Assembly (NCBI GenBank): GCA_023055425.1
Contig: JALGPY010000002.1
Span: 46,362,821 to 46,426,820, forward strand
DNA length: 64,000 nucleotides
Source: Linanthus parryae
Lineage: Eukaryota; Streptophyta; Magnoliopsida; Ericales; Polemoniaceae
Reading direction: 5' to 3'
The notes beneath the pieces were generated by a model, which was not told where the DNA came from, searched no databases, and saw only the letters and a list, made by a program, of their open reading frames with translations. Position numbers and translations under genes: made by a program. How positions within the stretch are numbered: position 1 is the first letter of the stretch; every line of letters begins with the position of its first letter. Below, in pieces: positions 1 through 14,000 of the stretch.

Positions 1-477
1 TGTCCAACTATGCTATTTGATAAGTATTTATTTCAAGCGTTTCCCATCCAATCATATGCCATCTCTCCCGGCTGACATATCTGATATTCACAATTATCCT
101 ACTAGATGTATTAGCCGTATTTCCACCGTGCAGGATCCATATCAACCCCCTCCATCAAGTTTCTGGATCATCCGGGTAGCAGATTATCCTAGTACTGTTT
201 TTTCCATCCATTATTCGTTATCTCCTTTAGAAACATGCAGTATACCTGTTATGAAGAGTAGTGCAACTACATGTGAATCTCCCCCTTAGATCCCAACTGT
301 TTAGGCCTATTTGGCCCCAAACATGCACACATATATCTCTCGTCATTGCTCTTCCCGACCATCCTATTCTCGTTTTTGTCTTGATTCCTATCAAATAATA
401 GTTTTTAAATCACTACGCACCTATTATCATAAGTTTCCAATTCTGTCTCTTCACAAAACCAATGCTCTGATACCATC
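1..477 (-). mobile_element. Partial internal region of array unit 0
   Basis: This matches 5305-5781 in the next unit, so the window opens inside an internal region. It ends at the primer-binding site and the TG of LTR 1. Plus-strand ORFs here are not conserved between copies and show no family motif. Confidence 0.8.
463..475 (-). other. Primer-binding site (tRNA-iMet) left of LTR 1
   Basis: On the minus strand this reads TGGTATCAGAGCA, the complement of the 3' end of plant initiator tRNA-Met. It is two bases from the LTR terminus. Equivalent sites are at 5767-5779 (one mismatch), 11041-11053 and 16316-16328. Confidence 0.85.
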
Positions 478-1225
478 TGTAACACCCCCATCCTAGAGTA
501 CTGAAGAATTACTATTGGATTCCCCAGACTCTCTGAAGGTGTCCTCCGCTAAGCACGGAAAAGCTCAGCAAGGAGACTAACTCTAACGGTTCTGTTACAA
601 GACGGAATTAAAGAAACTGGAATTTAGATAAAACTTACTATAACCATTAGCATATTCTGGCGTATAATATTCTAAGTGTTTGTCTGCTTCCCAACTACCC
701 GCACATCACCTGCCAAGAATAGAAGGTAGTGACGTTACGACGTCAGATTGCCATAAAATAGAATCTGTAATAGTAGAAATAAACAGATTTGAAAACGTAT
801 AACCCGTACTTGTAAAGAATATGTCTCAGTAATCTGACCCACATCAGATAGTAAATGTATTTCTATTCCAGTAACTCCAGTCATCCGATAACACAGTTAC
901 GAGATTTCCATATTCATTTCCTCATTCATGTACCACCCATTAATCCACCAAGACAAACTAGACCTTAAGTGTGCACACCCCCTACTGGATCGTCAGTCTA
1001 GAGGGTAGTACTAGTTGCCTACCAGTCGGGAGCTAGCGATGTACCGGCTGAGCCCGTAGGTCGTGAATGTAAAGCCCGTAGAACGGGTCCCATGATTGTA
1101 TCAAGCCCGTCGTACGGGTCCCATAAATATTTGACCATACAGAGGACAAGGGTACAGGAATCTGTTATTATTAAATAAGAATTCCCAAACAATTATGAAT
1201 CATACCCATACTTGCCTGATTCATG

Positions 1226-1228
<3 letters not shown>

Positions 1229-1270
<42 letters not shown>
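1229..1270. repeat. AT dinucleotide microsatellite
   Basis: About 21 AT units, found only in LTR 1. The other three LTR copies have four or five units interrupted by AG at this place. Confidence 0.95.
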
Positions 1271-1274
<4 letters not shown>

Positions 1275-3729
1275 GAGACAAACCTTCCTGTTATACCACG
1301 ATTTCCGTGTTTTCCATTCACAGAGACATGCATACATCTTATCTAGCATTATTCGATGGTAAATAAGCATTCATACGCTTACCTGATAGCCTGCTTAGTA
1401 TTCCTTATCAGCGATGCTAACTTTCTAACCTAGCCGCCTCTACACATATAATTACACATATAATTATTAGTACTTATCTTCATTAGTGAGGTAAAATGCA
1501 TATGCAAGAGTCATGCCAACTGTCTAGCCTAGAATGACTATTTAACCCATGAAGCCTCGGTCTTATCAGTACAGCCACCGATTGTTCCTGAACCCCCACC
1601 CCAATTATACCTAGTAGGCCAGTCTCACGAGTTATTAAGTCTCCAAGCTGTTCACTTAAGATTGTCTCTCAGGTTTTGATTATTAAACTCAAGTCCCTAA
1701 TGTTTAATTAAATTGTACTTTAGCCCCTAACTGGGCCAGAGTTCCCTACCAAGTCACATTAAGCTTAACAGTATGCAATCGTCATTTTTAACACCGTCAG
1801 GTTGTATTAGGATAGAAAACTACAATTTTAGGTATTTGCACTTAGGCCCCTAAATTTTTTCAAAATTTCAAAAAGACCCCCTAACAGTTGTTTTGGTTAA
1901 TATTGACCCAAAGTAGTTTATTATAACTCTAAATACCTAAACAAGTAATGCTTATAGCTCCAAGACATTGATTCCAACTTGACACAACTTTTAAGTGAAA
2001 TTACTATTTGGCCCCTCTAATACAGTTTGGTCAAACTGAGTTTTCTAGGGAGGCCAACTTGGTCAAATTTGACAATCGGATGCAGAATAACCACGTCATC
2101 AACTTTTCTCAAGGATGTGAAGACTAGAGAGGTCATTTGGACTGAAAAATTGGAAGTCGACACCTTAGAGAAATTAGCACGAACAACCAACTTTGAAGCC
2201 ATATTATGATCAATTGAAGAAGAGTTTGAAAAATCAGATAATAGAGTTGTGTGGCTGGTTGAACAGGGATTCCAGGACATTGAATATCAGAGAAACTCCA
2301 TATACTCAAAAAGATATGACATATCAAAGTTTGACAAATTCAAGCTCGGTTCTATACTTAGCCAATATTTGAGACGACTTCCGACATAATTTGTAGCAAC
2401 TTGGAGGTTAATTTGAGTTGGCTTCGAGAGTGTCTTGAAAGATTAAAAATTATATGAAAGTTGTAGTGGTAGGTTAATAGAGAAACTAGGTTCAAGTTTT
2501 GAATCAAAATTCCAAACAGAGAATGAGTTATAGGAGTTTAGAGTTGAGAACAAAATGCAGGTTAAGTATTAAACATGAAAGCATTGTTTGCACACAGTAT
2601 TGCAGCCAAGTTTAACTCAATTTTTAGTTCCTTTAGAGTGTGTTCCAGGAGAGAAAATCTATAAGAGAATTGTAGCCTTATACATGAACTTTAGACAGGA
2701 ATCAACCTCACCAAAATCCATCAATTAGAAAGCAACTTACAGGCCTTCAAATTTGACACTAAGTGCAGAATGTGAACATGAGTTTTACTCCCTCAAGAAC
2801 ACAGCTCAACTCCAACACATACCTAGGGTCTTTACCTAGATTTTCAGGGGGTTTAGATTTTAAATCAGTAGTTCAGATTATTATAACAATGTAGAAGGTA
2901 CTCCAAGGAATAAGTATGACCACGAATTACTCCAAATGGGCTTATAACTACTGAGTTATAAGGGTGCTTCATCACCGGAGAAACGACGGGTTGATCTGTT
3001 CAAACCCATGAAAAGCCTTGTTACAGTCAAAGATCGACACTTGAAATGGGCTCAGGGGGTTCCAGGGAGAATTCCTAAGTAAATTCAAGAGAAAATTAAG
3101 TAAAAACTAAGCCCCCGCTGCCTCCGACAGCTAGTGCAGATACCGGCGAAGGTTGGCCCAAAAAACGAAGAACACATCATATAAACTTACTTGAAATCAT
3201 GTTCTGGGCTAATTTGTTTGATTTAATATGAACCGTGACACCCCTACGGACGTTATGCAACAACAAGAAGTGAAAATGGTTGCAAACTGAGCAAGAACCC
3301 GAAACTTACACCAGCTCCGACGAGACTTCGCATAAACCGGCGATGTTCCTCCTAGCTTCTGGCAAGAAAACCCACCCCTGGAAGCGCCAATACCTCGCGA
3401 TCACAAAGGAGGAGGAGTTAACCGATGAGTGCTAACAGTAGAAGAGAATTTAACGAATTTCCCAGCTAGGGCTCTACGTGACCTTACCCGAACACCTCTC
3501 TCATTACTTTATCGTTCACCGAATTAATTTGGGTATATTTTTCCCCACATCGAGGGGATTTCTCTGATAGTAGTAGCTCGCACGGAGATGGAGTGGTGGT
3601 GGTCGAATAGTGGTGGTCATCTTGGTTGTCGGTGATGAAAAAGAAGAGGCTGTTGTTGTCTCTGTTTTTTTTGTGTGCTTTTGGTTGCGAATGAGAAGTT
3701 TCTCGAGTACTTTCTCATTGGATGAGGTG

Positions 3730-3756
3730 GTGACACCTCAAAGGTTGAGGTGTCAC
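3730..3756. repeat. Perfect hairpin in LTR 1 (conserved in LTRs 2 and 3)
   Basis: GTGACACCTCAA, loop AGG, TTGAGGTGTCAC: a 12-bp perfect stem with a 3-nt loop. It recurs unchanged at 9005-9031 and 14279-14305 and is lost in LTR 4 through the internal deletion. It could be a transcript structure or a regulatory palindrome. No function can be assigned. Confidence 0.8.
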
Positions 3757-3781
3757 TAAGGTTCATGAGAAAATGCCATTT

Positions 3782-3860
3782 GGGGGGGGGGGGGTAAGTG
3801 AAGTTTATGAAACTTTTTAGGTAGCATATAAGTGAAGTTTATGAAACTTTTTAGGTAGAA
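3782..3860. repeat. Poly-G run followed by 34-bp direct repeat
   Basis: The G run is 13 bases here, 10 at 9057-9066, 16 at 14331-14346 and about 12 in LTR 4. Directly after it comes a 34-bp unit repeated twice in tandem, about 3795-3828 and 3829-3860. The repeat is kept in all four LTRs, while the G run differs in each. Confidence 0.85.
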
Positions 3861-4051
3861 TATTGAATTTCAATCTTTATAGTATGTACAATTTACTTCC
3901 CTTGATTTGAAAGAAACTACCTTCTCATGCTCACTTCTCCTGATATCACAATCCTCCTAACGATCAGCGGGTACTGAGTTTGGGAAAATTACAAAATAGC
4001 CCCCATAATTTTGGAACATTTCAATTTAACCCCTGAAAATTTTCGAGGGTA

Positions 4052-4096
4052 TTACATTCTACCTCCCTTAAAATAATCTTCGTCCCCGAAGATCTT
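4052..4096 (-). pseudogene. Remnant of Gypsy pol C-terminus and polypurine tract
   Basis: The minus strand reads KIFGDEDYFKGGRM and then a stop codon lying in the first bases of the LTR. Plant Gypsy elements of the Tekay/Del type commonly end pol this way, with the last codons overlapping the polypurine tract and the LTR edge. The codon upstream is already a stop, so this is only a scar of an ancestral pol. The same peptide is encoded at the left edges of internal regions 2 and 3. The polypurine tract is about 4057-4069 (AAGGGAGGTAGAA on the minus strand). Confidence 0.7.
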
Positions 4097-5781
4097 AGAC
4101 TACATACCCCTCTTATTAATTGTTTAATTTGTTATGCGATATCGTTTTGTTACCATATACGAATTCTTCTTAGTACTAGTTCAGTCATTCATACCATTTC
4201 CTTTCTAAGGTACACGCGTGACCTTTGTTTGCTCTGTCTGTTCTTCAGTAACCAGAAGATATGATAAGTTTTGACTCTATATTCTCATGTAGCCTTCATA
4301 TAGTACTCTTTTGATGTTGTTCTGCCTCTCATTGCTCAGATATTCCGATCCTTTGACGGCCTTGTCTCACAGGTCGTACTTCTTCAAGTATCTTGCACCC
4401 ATTAGCCTCAATCTCTGCGGATTACCGGTTACTTTTTAGATTCTACTGAAATATTCTTCTGCACAAGGAACTATAACATACTTATAATCAACACTTAAGA
4501 TTCCCATATCGATCTCCAGACAGAGTTACAAGCGCCCAAAAGTTATTTTCCTTCATTACCTTACGTTAGTCCCTAAGACTCCGGAAGGATGTTCAACTAT
4601 ATCATATTCCCCTTATTATGTACCATGTCACGCTTCCGTTGCCCAAGATTGTTTCATCATCTGCAGTATTTTGCTAAGTTTAACCATCGTTGTAACCTCG
4701 AACAACCCATTACTGTAAACCACTACATGTATTCCCGAACAACCTTGTTAAAAGTTTCTCTGAGAGCGAGATAGCTCATTAAGCCCTCAACCATATTCTT
4801 AATGAGACTCATCTCATTCTTATCACTCCTAGTGGACCATTGTATTCCTTAAATTGATGTGTTGACCACTCCTTTCACTACTTAAACATGACATATAAAT
4901 TCCCTTAACAATATTCTCTTACTTCCACGTACTTTACTCAATCTCTCAAATATTTCCATGTTTCTGTTAACACCACTCAAAACGAGCCTCGTTTGCTTGT
5001 CACGATCCTCTCCTGATTCTACTCCCCATCCCAAGAATATACCTGATAGAATATGACCAACCTCTTAATTACTTCGTAAACCCACCCTGCCTTATCCACT
5101 GTTCTGAAATACGCGTATCCAATCTCTTATCCTTATCTTAATAGGATTTACTGCCACGTCTTCACGTTCTACCCATCTACTTTGTCTACCAGCAGATCAT
5201 TAACCATTACTTATTTGGTTCCCTAGATGTCGTATACAACCTTAGGATGCCAAACAAGGTCATCCATCTACAAGACAAAATACCTACTTAACTACCTCAG
5301 TTTCTGTCCAACTATGCTATTTGATAAGTATTTATTTCAAGGGTTTCCCATCCAATCATATGCCATCTCTCCTGGCTGACATATCTGATATTCACAAATA
5401 TCCTACTTGATGTATTAGCCGTATTTCCACCGTGCAGGATCAATATCAACCCCCTCCATCAAGTTTCTGGATCATCCCGGTAGCATATTATCTTAGTACT
5501 GTTTTTCCCATCCATTATTCGTTATCTCCTTTAGAAACATGCAGTATACCTGTTATGAATAGTAGTGCAACTGCATGTGAATCTCCCCCTTAGATCCCAA
5601 CTGTTTAGGCCTATTTGGCCCCAAACATGCACACATAGCTCTCTCGTCATTGCTCTTCCCGACCATCCTATTCTCGTTTTTGTCTTGATTCCTATTAAAT
5701 TATAGTTTTTAAATCACTATCCACCTATTATCATAAGTTTCCAATTCTGTCTCTTCACAGAACCAATGCTATGATACCATC
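4057..5781 (-). mobile_element. Internal region 1 (non-coding)
   Basis: 1,725 bp between LTR 1 and LTR 2. Apart from the pol scar at the left edge I see no gag, protease, reverse transcriptase or integrase motif in any frame. The ORF at 4589-4774 recurs in the other units but has no recognisable domain. Confidence 0.75.
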
Positions 5782-8700
5782 TGTAACACCCCCATCCTAT
5801 AGTACTGAAGAATTACTATTGGATTCCCCAGACTCTCTGAAGGTGTCCTCCGCTAAGCACGGAAATGCTCAGCACGGAGACTAACTCTAACGGTTCTGTT
5901 ACAAGACGGAATTAAAGAAACTGGAATTTAGATAAAACTTACTATAACCACTAGCATACTCTGGCATATAATATTCTAAGTGTTTGTCTGCTTCCCAACT
6001 ACCCGCACATCACCTGCCAAGAATAGAAGGTAGTGACGTTACGACGTCAGATTGCCATAAAATAGAATCTATAATAGTAGATATAAACAGATTTGAAAAC
6101 GTATAACCCGTACTTCTAAAGAATATGTCTCAGTAATCTGACCCACATCAGATAATAAATATATTTCTATTTCAATGACTCCAGTCATCCGATAACACAG
6201 TTACAAGATTTCCATATTCATTTCCTCATTCCTGTACCACCCATTAATCCACCAAGACAAACTAGACCTTAAGTGTGCACACCCCCTACTGGATCGTCAG
6301 TTCAGAGGGTAGTACTAGTTGCCTACCAGTCGGGAGCTAGCGATGTACCGGCTGAGCCCGTAGGTCTTGAATGTAAAGCCCGTAGAACGGGTCCCATAAT
6401 TGTATCAAGCCCGTCGTACGGGTCCCATAAATATTTGACCATACAGAGGACAAGGGTACAGGAATCTGTTATTATTAAATAAGAATTCCCAAACAATTAT
6501 GAATGATACCCATACTTAACTGATTCATGTGAATATATATAGATGTCCGAGACAAGCCTTCCTGTTATACCACGATTTCCGTGTTTTCCATTCACAGAGA
6601 CATGCATACATCTTATCTAGCATTATTCGATGGTAAATAAGCATTCATATGCTTACCTGATAGCCTGCTTAGTATTCCTGATCAGCGATGCTAACTTTCT
6701 AATCTAGCAGCCTCTACACATATAATTACACATATAATTATTAGTACTTATCCTCATTAGTGAGGTAAAATGCATATGCAAGAGTCATGCCAGCTGTCTA
6801 GCCTAGAATGACTATTTAGCCCATGAAGCCTCGGTCTTATCAGTACAGCCACCGATTGTTCCTGAACCTCCACCCCAATTATACCTAGTAGGCCAGTCTC
6901 ACGAGTTATTAAGTCTCCAAGCTGTTCACTTAAGATTGTCTCTCAGGTTTTGATTATTAAACTCAAGTCTCTAATGTTTAATTAAATTGTACTTTAGCCC
7001 CTAACTGGGCCAGAGTTCCCTACCAAGTCAGATTAAGCTTAACAGTACGCAATCGTCATTTTTAACACCGTCAGGTAGTATTAGGATAGAAAACAACAAC
7101 TTTAGGTATTTGCACTTAGGCCCCTAAAGTTTTGCAAAATTTCAAAAAGACCCCCTAACAGTTGTCTTGGTTAATATTGACCCAAAGTAGTTTATTATAA
7201 CTCTAAATACCTAAACAAGTAATGCTTATAGCTCCAAGACATTGATTCCAACGTGACACAACTTTTAAGTGAAATTACTATTTTGCCCCTCTAATACAGT
7301 TTGGTCAAACTGAGTTTTCTAGGGAGGCCAACTTGGTCAAATTTGACAATCGGATGCAGAATAACCACGTCATCAACTTTTCTCAAGGATGTGAAGACTA
7401 GAAAGGTCATTCTGACTGAAAAATTGGAAGTCGACACCTTAGAGAAATTAGCTCGAACAACCAACTTTAAAGCCATATTATGATCAATTGAAGAAGAGTT
7501 TGGAAAATCAGATAATAGAGTTGTGTGGCTGGTTGAACAGGGATTCCAGGACATATTGAATATCAGAGAAACTCCATATATTCAAAAAGATATGACATAT
7601 CAAAGTTTGACAAATTCAAGCTTGGTTCTATACTTAGCCAATATTTGAGACGACTTCCGACATAATTTGTAGCAACTTGGAGGCTAATTTGAGTTGGCTT
7701 CGAGAGTGTCTTGAAAGATTAAAAATTATATGAAAGTTGTAGTGGTAGGTTAATAGAGAAACTAGATTCAAGTTTTGAATCAAAAGTCCAAACAGAGAAT
7801 GAGTTATAGGAGTTTAGAGTTGAGAACAAAATGCAGGTTAAGTATTAAACATGAATAGCATTGTTTGCACACAGAATTTCTGCCAAGTTTAACTCAATTT
7901 TTATTTCCTTTAGAGTGTGTTCCAGGAGAGAAAATCTATAAGAGAATTGTAGCCTTATACATGAACTTTAGACAGGAATCAACCTCACCAAAATCCATCA
8001 ATTAGAAAGCAACTTACAGGCCTTCAAATTTGACACTAAGTGCAGAATGTGAACATGAGTTTTACTCCCTCAAGAACACAGTTCAACTCCAACACATACC
8101 TAGGGTCTTTACCTAGATTTTCAGGGGGTTTAGATTTTAAATCAGTAGTTCAGATTATTATAAAATGTAGAAGGTACTCCAAGGAATAAGTATGACCACG
8201 AAACACTCAAAATGGGCTTATAACGACTGAGTTATAAGGGTGCTTCATCACCGGAGAAACGACGGGTTGATCGGTTCAAACCCATGCAAAGCCTTGTTAC
8301 AGTCAAAGATCGACACTTGAAATGGTCTCAGGGGGTTCCAGGGAGAATTCCCAAGTAAATTCAAGAGAAAATTAAGTAAAAACTAAGCCCCCGCTGCCTC
8401 CGACAGCTAGTGCAGATACCGGCGAAGGTTGGCCCGAAAAACGAAGAACACATCATTCAAACTTACTTGAAATCATGTTCTGGGCTAATTTGTTTGATTT
8501 AATATGAACCGTGACACCCCTACGGACGTTATGCAACAACAAGAAGTGAAAATGGTTGCAAACTGAGCAAGAACCCGAAACTTACACCAGCTCGGACGAG
8601 ACTTCGCATAAACCGGCGATGTTCCTCCTAGCTTCTGGCAAGAAAACCCACCCCCGGAAGCGCCAATACCTCGCGATCACAAAGGAGGAGGAGTTAACCG

Positions 8701-9327
8701 ATGAGTGCTAACAGTAGAAGAGAATTAACGAATTTCCCAGCTAGGGCTCTACGTGACCTTACCCGAATAGCTCTCTCATTACTCCACCGTTCACCAAATT
8801 AATTTGGGTATTCTTTTCCCCAAATCGAGGGGATTTCTCTGATAGTAGCAGCTCGCACGGAGATGGAGTGGTGGTGGTCGAATAGTGGTGGTCATCTTGG
8901 TGGTCGGTGATGAAGAAGAAGAGGCTGTTGTTGTCTCTGTTTCTTTTGTGTGCTTTTGGTTGCAAATGAGAAGTTTCTCGAGTACTTTCTCAGTGGATGA
9001 GGTGGTGACACCTCAAAGGTTGAGGTGTCACTATGGTTCATGAGAAAATGCCATTTGGGGGGGGGGTAAGTGAAGTTTATGAAACTTTTTAGGTAGCATA
9101 TAAGTGAAGTTTATGAAACTTTTTAGGTAAAATATAAATTTCTATCTTTATAGTATGTACAATTTACTTCCCTTGATTTGAAAGAAACTACCTTCTCATG
9201 CTCACTTCTCCTGATATCACAATCCTCCTAACGATCAGCGGGTACTAAGTTTGGGAAAATTACAAAATAGCCCCCATAATTTTGGAACATTTCAATTTAA
9301 CCCCTGAAAATTTTCGAGGGTATTACA
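5782..9327 (-). mobile_element. LTR 2 of the array
   Basis: 3,546 bp, TGTAACACC to GGTATTACA, colinear with LTR 1. It serves as a shared LTR for internal regions 1 and 2. It holds the hairpin at 9005-9031 and a G run of 10. Confidence 0.85.
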
Positions 9328-11055
9328 TTCTACCCCCCTTAAAATAATCTTCGTCCCCGAACATCTTAGACTACTACATACCCCTCTTATTAATTGTTTA
9401 ATTTGTTATGCGATATCGTTTTGTTACCATATACGAATTCTTATTAGTACTAGTTCAGTCATTCATACCATTTCCTTTCCAAGGTACACGCGTGACCATT
9501 CTTTGATCCGTCTGTTCGTCAGTAACCAGAAGATATGATAAGTTTTGACTCTATATTCACATGTAGCCTTCATATAGTACTCTTCTGATGTTGTTCTGCC
9601 TCTCATTGCTCAGATATTCCGATCCTTTGACGGCCTTGTCTCACAGGTCGTAATTCTTCAAGTATCTTGCACCCATTAGCCTCAATCTCTGCGGATTACC
9701 GGTTACTTTTTAGATTCTACTGAAATATTCTTCTGCACAAGGAACTGTAACATACTTATAATCAACACTTAAGATTCCCATATCGATCTCCAGACAGAGT
9801 TACAAGCGCCCAAAAGTTATTTTCCTTCATTACCATACGTTAGTCCCTAAGACTCCAGAAGGATGTTCAACTATATCATATTCCCCTTATTATGTACCAT
9901 GGCACGCTTCCGTTGCCCAAGATTGTTTCATCATCTGCAGTATTTTGCTAAGTTTAACCATCGTTGTCACCTCGAACAACCCGTTACTTTAAACCACTAC
10001 ATGTATTCCCGAACAACCTTGTTAAAAGTTTCTCTGAGAGCGAGATAGCTCATTAAGCCCTCAACCATATTCTTAATGAGACTCGTCTCATTCTTATCAC
10101 TCCTACTGAACCATTGTATACCTTAAATTGATGTGTTGACCACTCCTTTCACTACTTAAACATGACAGATAAATTCCCTTAACAATATTCTCTTACTTCC
10201 ACGTACTTTACTCAATCTCTCAAATATTTCCATGTTTCTGTTAATACCACTCAAAACGAGCCTCGTTTGCTTGTCACGATCCTCTCCTGATTCTACTCCC
10301 CATCCCAAGAATATACCTGATAGAATATGACCAACCTCTTAATTACTTCGTAAACCCACCCTGCCTTATCCACTGTTCTGAAATAGGCGTATCCAATCTC
10401 TTATCCTTTTCTTAATAGGATTTACTGCCACGTCTTCACGTTCTAACCATCTACTTTGTCTACCAGCGGATCATTAACCATTACTTATTTGGTTCCCTAG
10501 ATGTCGTATACAACCTTAGGATGCCAAACAAGGTCATCCATCTACAAGACAAAATACCTACTTAACTACCTCAGTTTCTGTCCAACTATGCTATTTGATA
10601 AGTATTTATGTCAAGTGTTTCCCATCCAATCATATGCCATCTCTCCTGGCTGACATATATTATATTCACAAATATCCTACTTGATGTATTAGCCGTATTT
10701 CCACCGTGCAGGATCAATATCAACCCCCTCCATCAAGTTTCCGGATCATCCCGGTAGCAGATTATCCTAGTACTGTTTTTCCCATCCATTATTCGTTATT
10801 TCCTTTAGAAACATGCAGTATACCTGTTATGAAGAGTAGTGCAACTACATGTGAATCTCCCCCTTAGATCCCAACTGTTTAGGCCTATTTGGCCCCAAAC
10901 ATCCACACATAGCTCTCTCGTCATTGCTCTTCCCGACCATCCTATTCTCGTTTTTGTCTTGATTCCTATCAAATTATAGTTTTTAAATCACTATCCACCT
11001 ATTATCATAAGTTTCCAATTCTGTCTCTTCACAGAACCAATGCTCTGATACCATC
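9328..11055 (-). mobile_element. Internal region 2 (non-coding)
   Basis: 1,728 bp, colinear with internal region 1, bounded by a polypurine tract at about 9328-9341 and a primer-binding site at 11041-11053. Confidence 0.75.
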
Positions 11056-14000
11056 TGTAACACCCCCATCCTAGAGTACTGAAGAATTACTATTGAATTC
11101 CCCAGACTCTCTGAAGGTGTCCTCCGCTAAGCACGGAAATGCTCAGCAAGGAGACTAACTCTAACGGTTCTGTTACAAGACGGAATTAAAGAAACTGGAA
11201 TTTAGATAAAACTTACTATATCCATTAGCATACTCTGGCGTATAATATTCTAAGTGTTTGTCTGCTTCCCAACTACCCGCACATCACCTGCCAAGAATAG
11301 AAGGTAGTGACGTTACGACGTCAGATTGCCAGAAAATAGAATCTGAAATAGTAGATATAAACAGATTTGAAAACGTATAACCCGTACTTGTAAAGAATAT
11401 GTCTCAGTAATCTGACCCACGTCAGATAGTAAATGTATTTCTATTCCAGTGACTCCAGTCATCCGATAACACAGTTACGAGATTTCCATATTCATTTCCT
11501 CATTCCTGTACCACCCATTAATCCACCAAGACAAACTAGACCTTAAGTGTGCACACTTCCTACTGGATCGTCAGTCCAGAGGGTAGTACTAGTTGCCTAC
11601 CAGTCGTGAGCTAGCGATGTACCGGCTGAGCCCGTAGGTCGTGAATGTAAAGCCCGTAGAACGGGTCCCAAAATTGTATCAAGCCCGTCGTACGGGTCCC
11701 ATAAATATTTGACCATACAGAGGACAAGGGTACAAGAATCTGTTATTATTAAATAAGAATTCCCAAACAATTATGAATCATACCCATACTTACCTGATTC
11801 ATGTGAATATATATAGATGTCCGAGACAAGCCTTCCTGTTATACCACGATTTCCGTGTTTTCCATTCACAAAGACATGCATACATCTTATCTAGCATTAT
11901 TCGATGGTAAATAAGCATTCATATGCTTACCTGATAGCCTGCTTAGTATTCCTAATCAGCGATGCTAACTTTCTAATCTAGCAGCCTCTACACATATAAT
12001 TACACATATAATTATTAGTACTTATCCTCATTAGTGAGGTAAAATGCATATGCAAGAGTCATGCCAGCTGTCTAGCCTAGAATGACTATTTAGCCTATGA
12101 AGCCTCGGTCTTATCAGTACAGCCAGCGATTGTTCCTGAACCCCAACCTCAATTATACCTAGTAGGCCAGTCTCACGAGTTATTAAGTCTCCAAGTTGTT
12201 CACTTAAGATTGTCTCTCAGGTTTTGATTATTAAACTCAAGTCCCTAATGTTTAATTAAATTGTACTTTAGCCCCTAACTAGGCCAGAGTTCCCTACCAA
12301 GTCAGATTAAGCTTAACAGTATGCAATCGTCATTTTTAACACCGTCAGGTAGTATTAGGATAGAAAACAACAACTTTAGGTATTTGCACTTAGGCCCCTA
12401 AAGTTTTGCAAAATTTCAAAAAGACCCCCTAACAGTTGTCTTGGTTAATATTGACCCAAAGTAGTTTATTATAACTCTAAATACCTAAACAAGTAATGCT
12501 TATAGCTCCAAGACATTGATTCCAACTTGACACAACTTTTAAGTGAAATTACTTTTTTGCCCCTCTAATACAGTTTGGTCAAACTGAGTTTTCTAGGGAG
12601 GCCAACTTGGTCAAATTAGACAATCGGATGCAGAATAACCACGTCATCAACTTTTCTCAAGGATGTGAAGACTAGAAAGGTCATTTTGACTGAAAAATTG
12701 GAAGTCGACACCTTAGAGAAATTAGCACGAACAACCAACTTTGAAGCCATATTATGATCAATTGAAGAAGAGTTTGGAAAATCAGATAATAGAGTTGTGT
12801 GGCTGCTTGAACAGGGATTCCAGGACATATTGAATATCAGAGAAACTCCATATATTCAAAAAGATATGACATATCAAAGTTTGACAAATTCAAGCTTGGT
12901 TCTATACTTGGCCAATATTTGAGACGACTTCCGACATAATTTGTAGCAACTTGGAGGCTAATTTGAGTTGGCTTCGAGAGTGTCTTGAAAGATTAAAAAT
13001 TATATGAAAGTTGTAGTGGTAGGTTAATAGAGAAACTAGGTTCAAGTTTTGAATCAAAATTCCAAACAGAGAATGAGTTATAGGAGTTTAGAGTTGAGAA
13101 CAAAATGCAGGTTAAGTATTAAACATGAATAGCATTGTTTGCACACAGAATTGCAGCCAAGTTTAACTCAATTTTTAGTTCCTTTAGAGTGTGTTCCAGG
13201 AGAGAAAATCTATAAGAGAATTGTAGCCTTATACATGAACTTTAGACAGGAATCAACCTCACCAAAATCCATCAATTAGAAAGCAACTTACAGGCCTTCA
13301 AATTTGACACTAAGTGCAGAATGTGAACATGAGTTTTACTCCCTCAAGAACACAGTTCAACTCCAACACATACCTAGGATCTTTACCTAGATTTTCAGGG
13401 GGTTTAGATTTTAAATCAGTAGTTCAGATTATTATAACATTGTAGAAGGTACTCCAAGGAATAAGTATGACCACGAAACACTCAAAATGGGCTTATAACG
13501 ACTGAGTTATAAGGGTGCTTCATCACCGGAGAAACGACGGGTTGATCGGTTCAAACCCATGCAAAGCCTTGTTACAGTCAAAGATCGACACTTGAAATGG
13601 GCTCAGGGGGTTCCAGGGAGAATTCCCAAGTAAATTCAAGAGAAAATTAAGTAAAAACTAAGCCCCTGCTGCCTCCTACAGCTAGTGCAGATACCGGCGA
13701 AGGTTGGCCCGAAAAACGAAGAACACATCATTCAAACTTACTTGAAATCATGTTCTGGGCTAATTTGTTTGATTTAATATGAACCGTGACACCCCTACGG
13801 ACGTTATGCAACAACAAGAAGTGAAAATGGTTGCAAACTGAGCAAGAACCCGAAACTTACACTAGCTCCGACGAGACTTCGCATAAACCGGCGATGTTCC
13901 TCCTAGCTTCTGGCAAGAAAACCCACCCCTGGAAGCGCCAATACCTCGCTATCACAAAGGAGGAGGAGTTAACCGATGAGTGCTAACAGTAGAAGAGAAT

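Larger units (their letters stand above)
478..4056 (-). mobile_element. LTR 1 of the array
   Basis: The plus strand begins TGTAACACC and ends GGTATTACA, a TG...CA LTR with imperfect terminal inverted repeats. Its length is 3,579 bp, about 30 bp longer than copies 2 and 3, mainly because of an expanded AT microsatellite at 1229-1270. It contains a perfect 12-bp-stem hairpin at 3730-3756, a poly-G run at 3782-3794 and a 34-bp direct repeat just after that. No conserved protein ORF is present. Confidence 0.85.

Noticed and set aside
2017..2280. Minus-strand ORF of 87 codons, repeated at 7291 and 17840, with a shorter form at 12616
   Set aside because: It recurs only because the LTR recurs. It shows no domain and substitutions hit all codon positions, so I treat it as chance ORFs in LTR sequence.
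4589..4774. Plus-strand ORF of 61 codons in each internal region
   Set aside because: It lies opposite to the element's direction, has no motif, and is conserved only as far as the DNA is.
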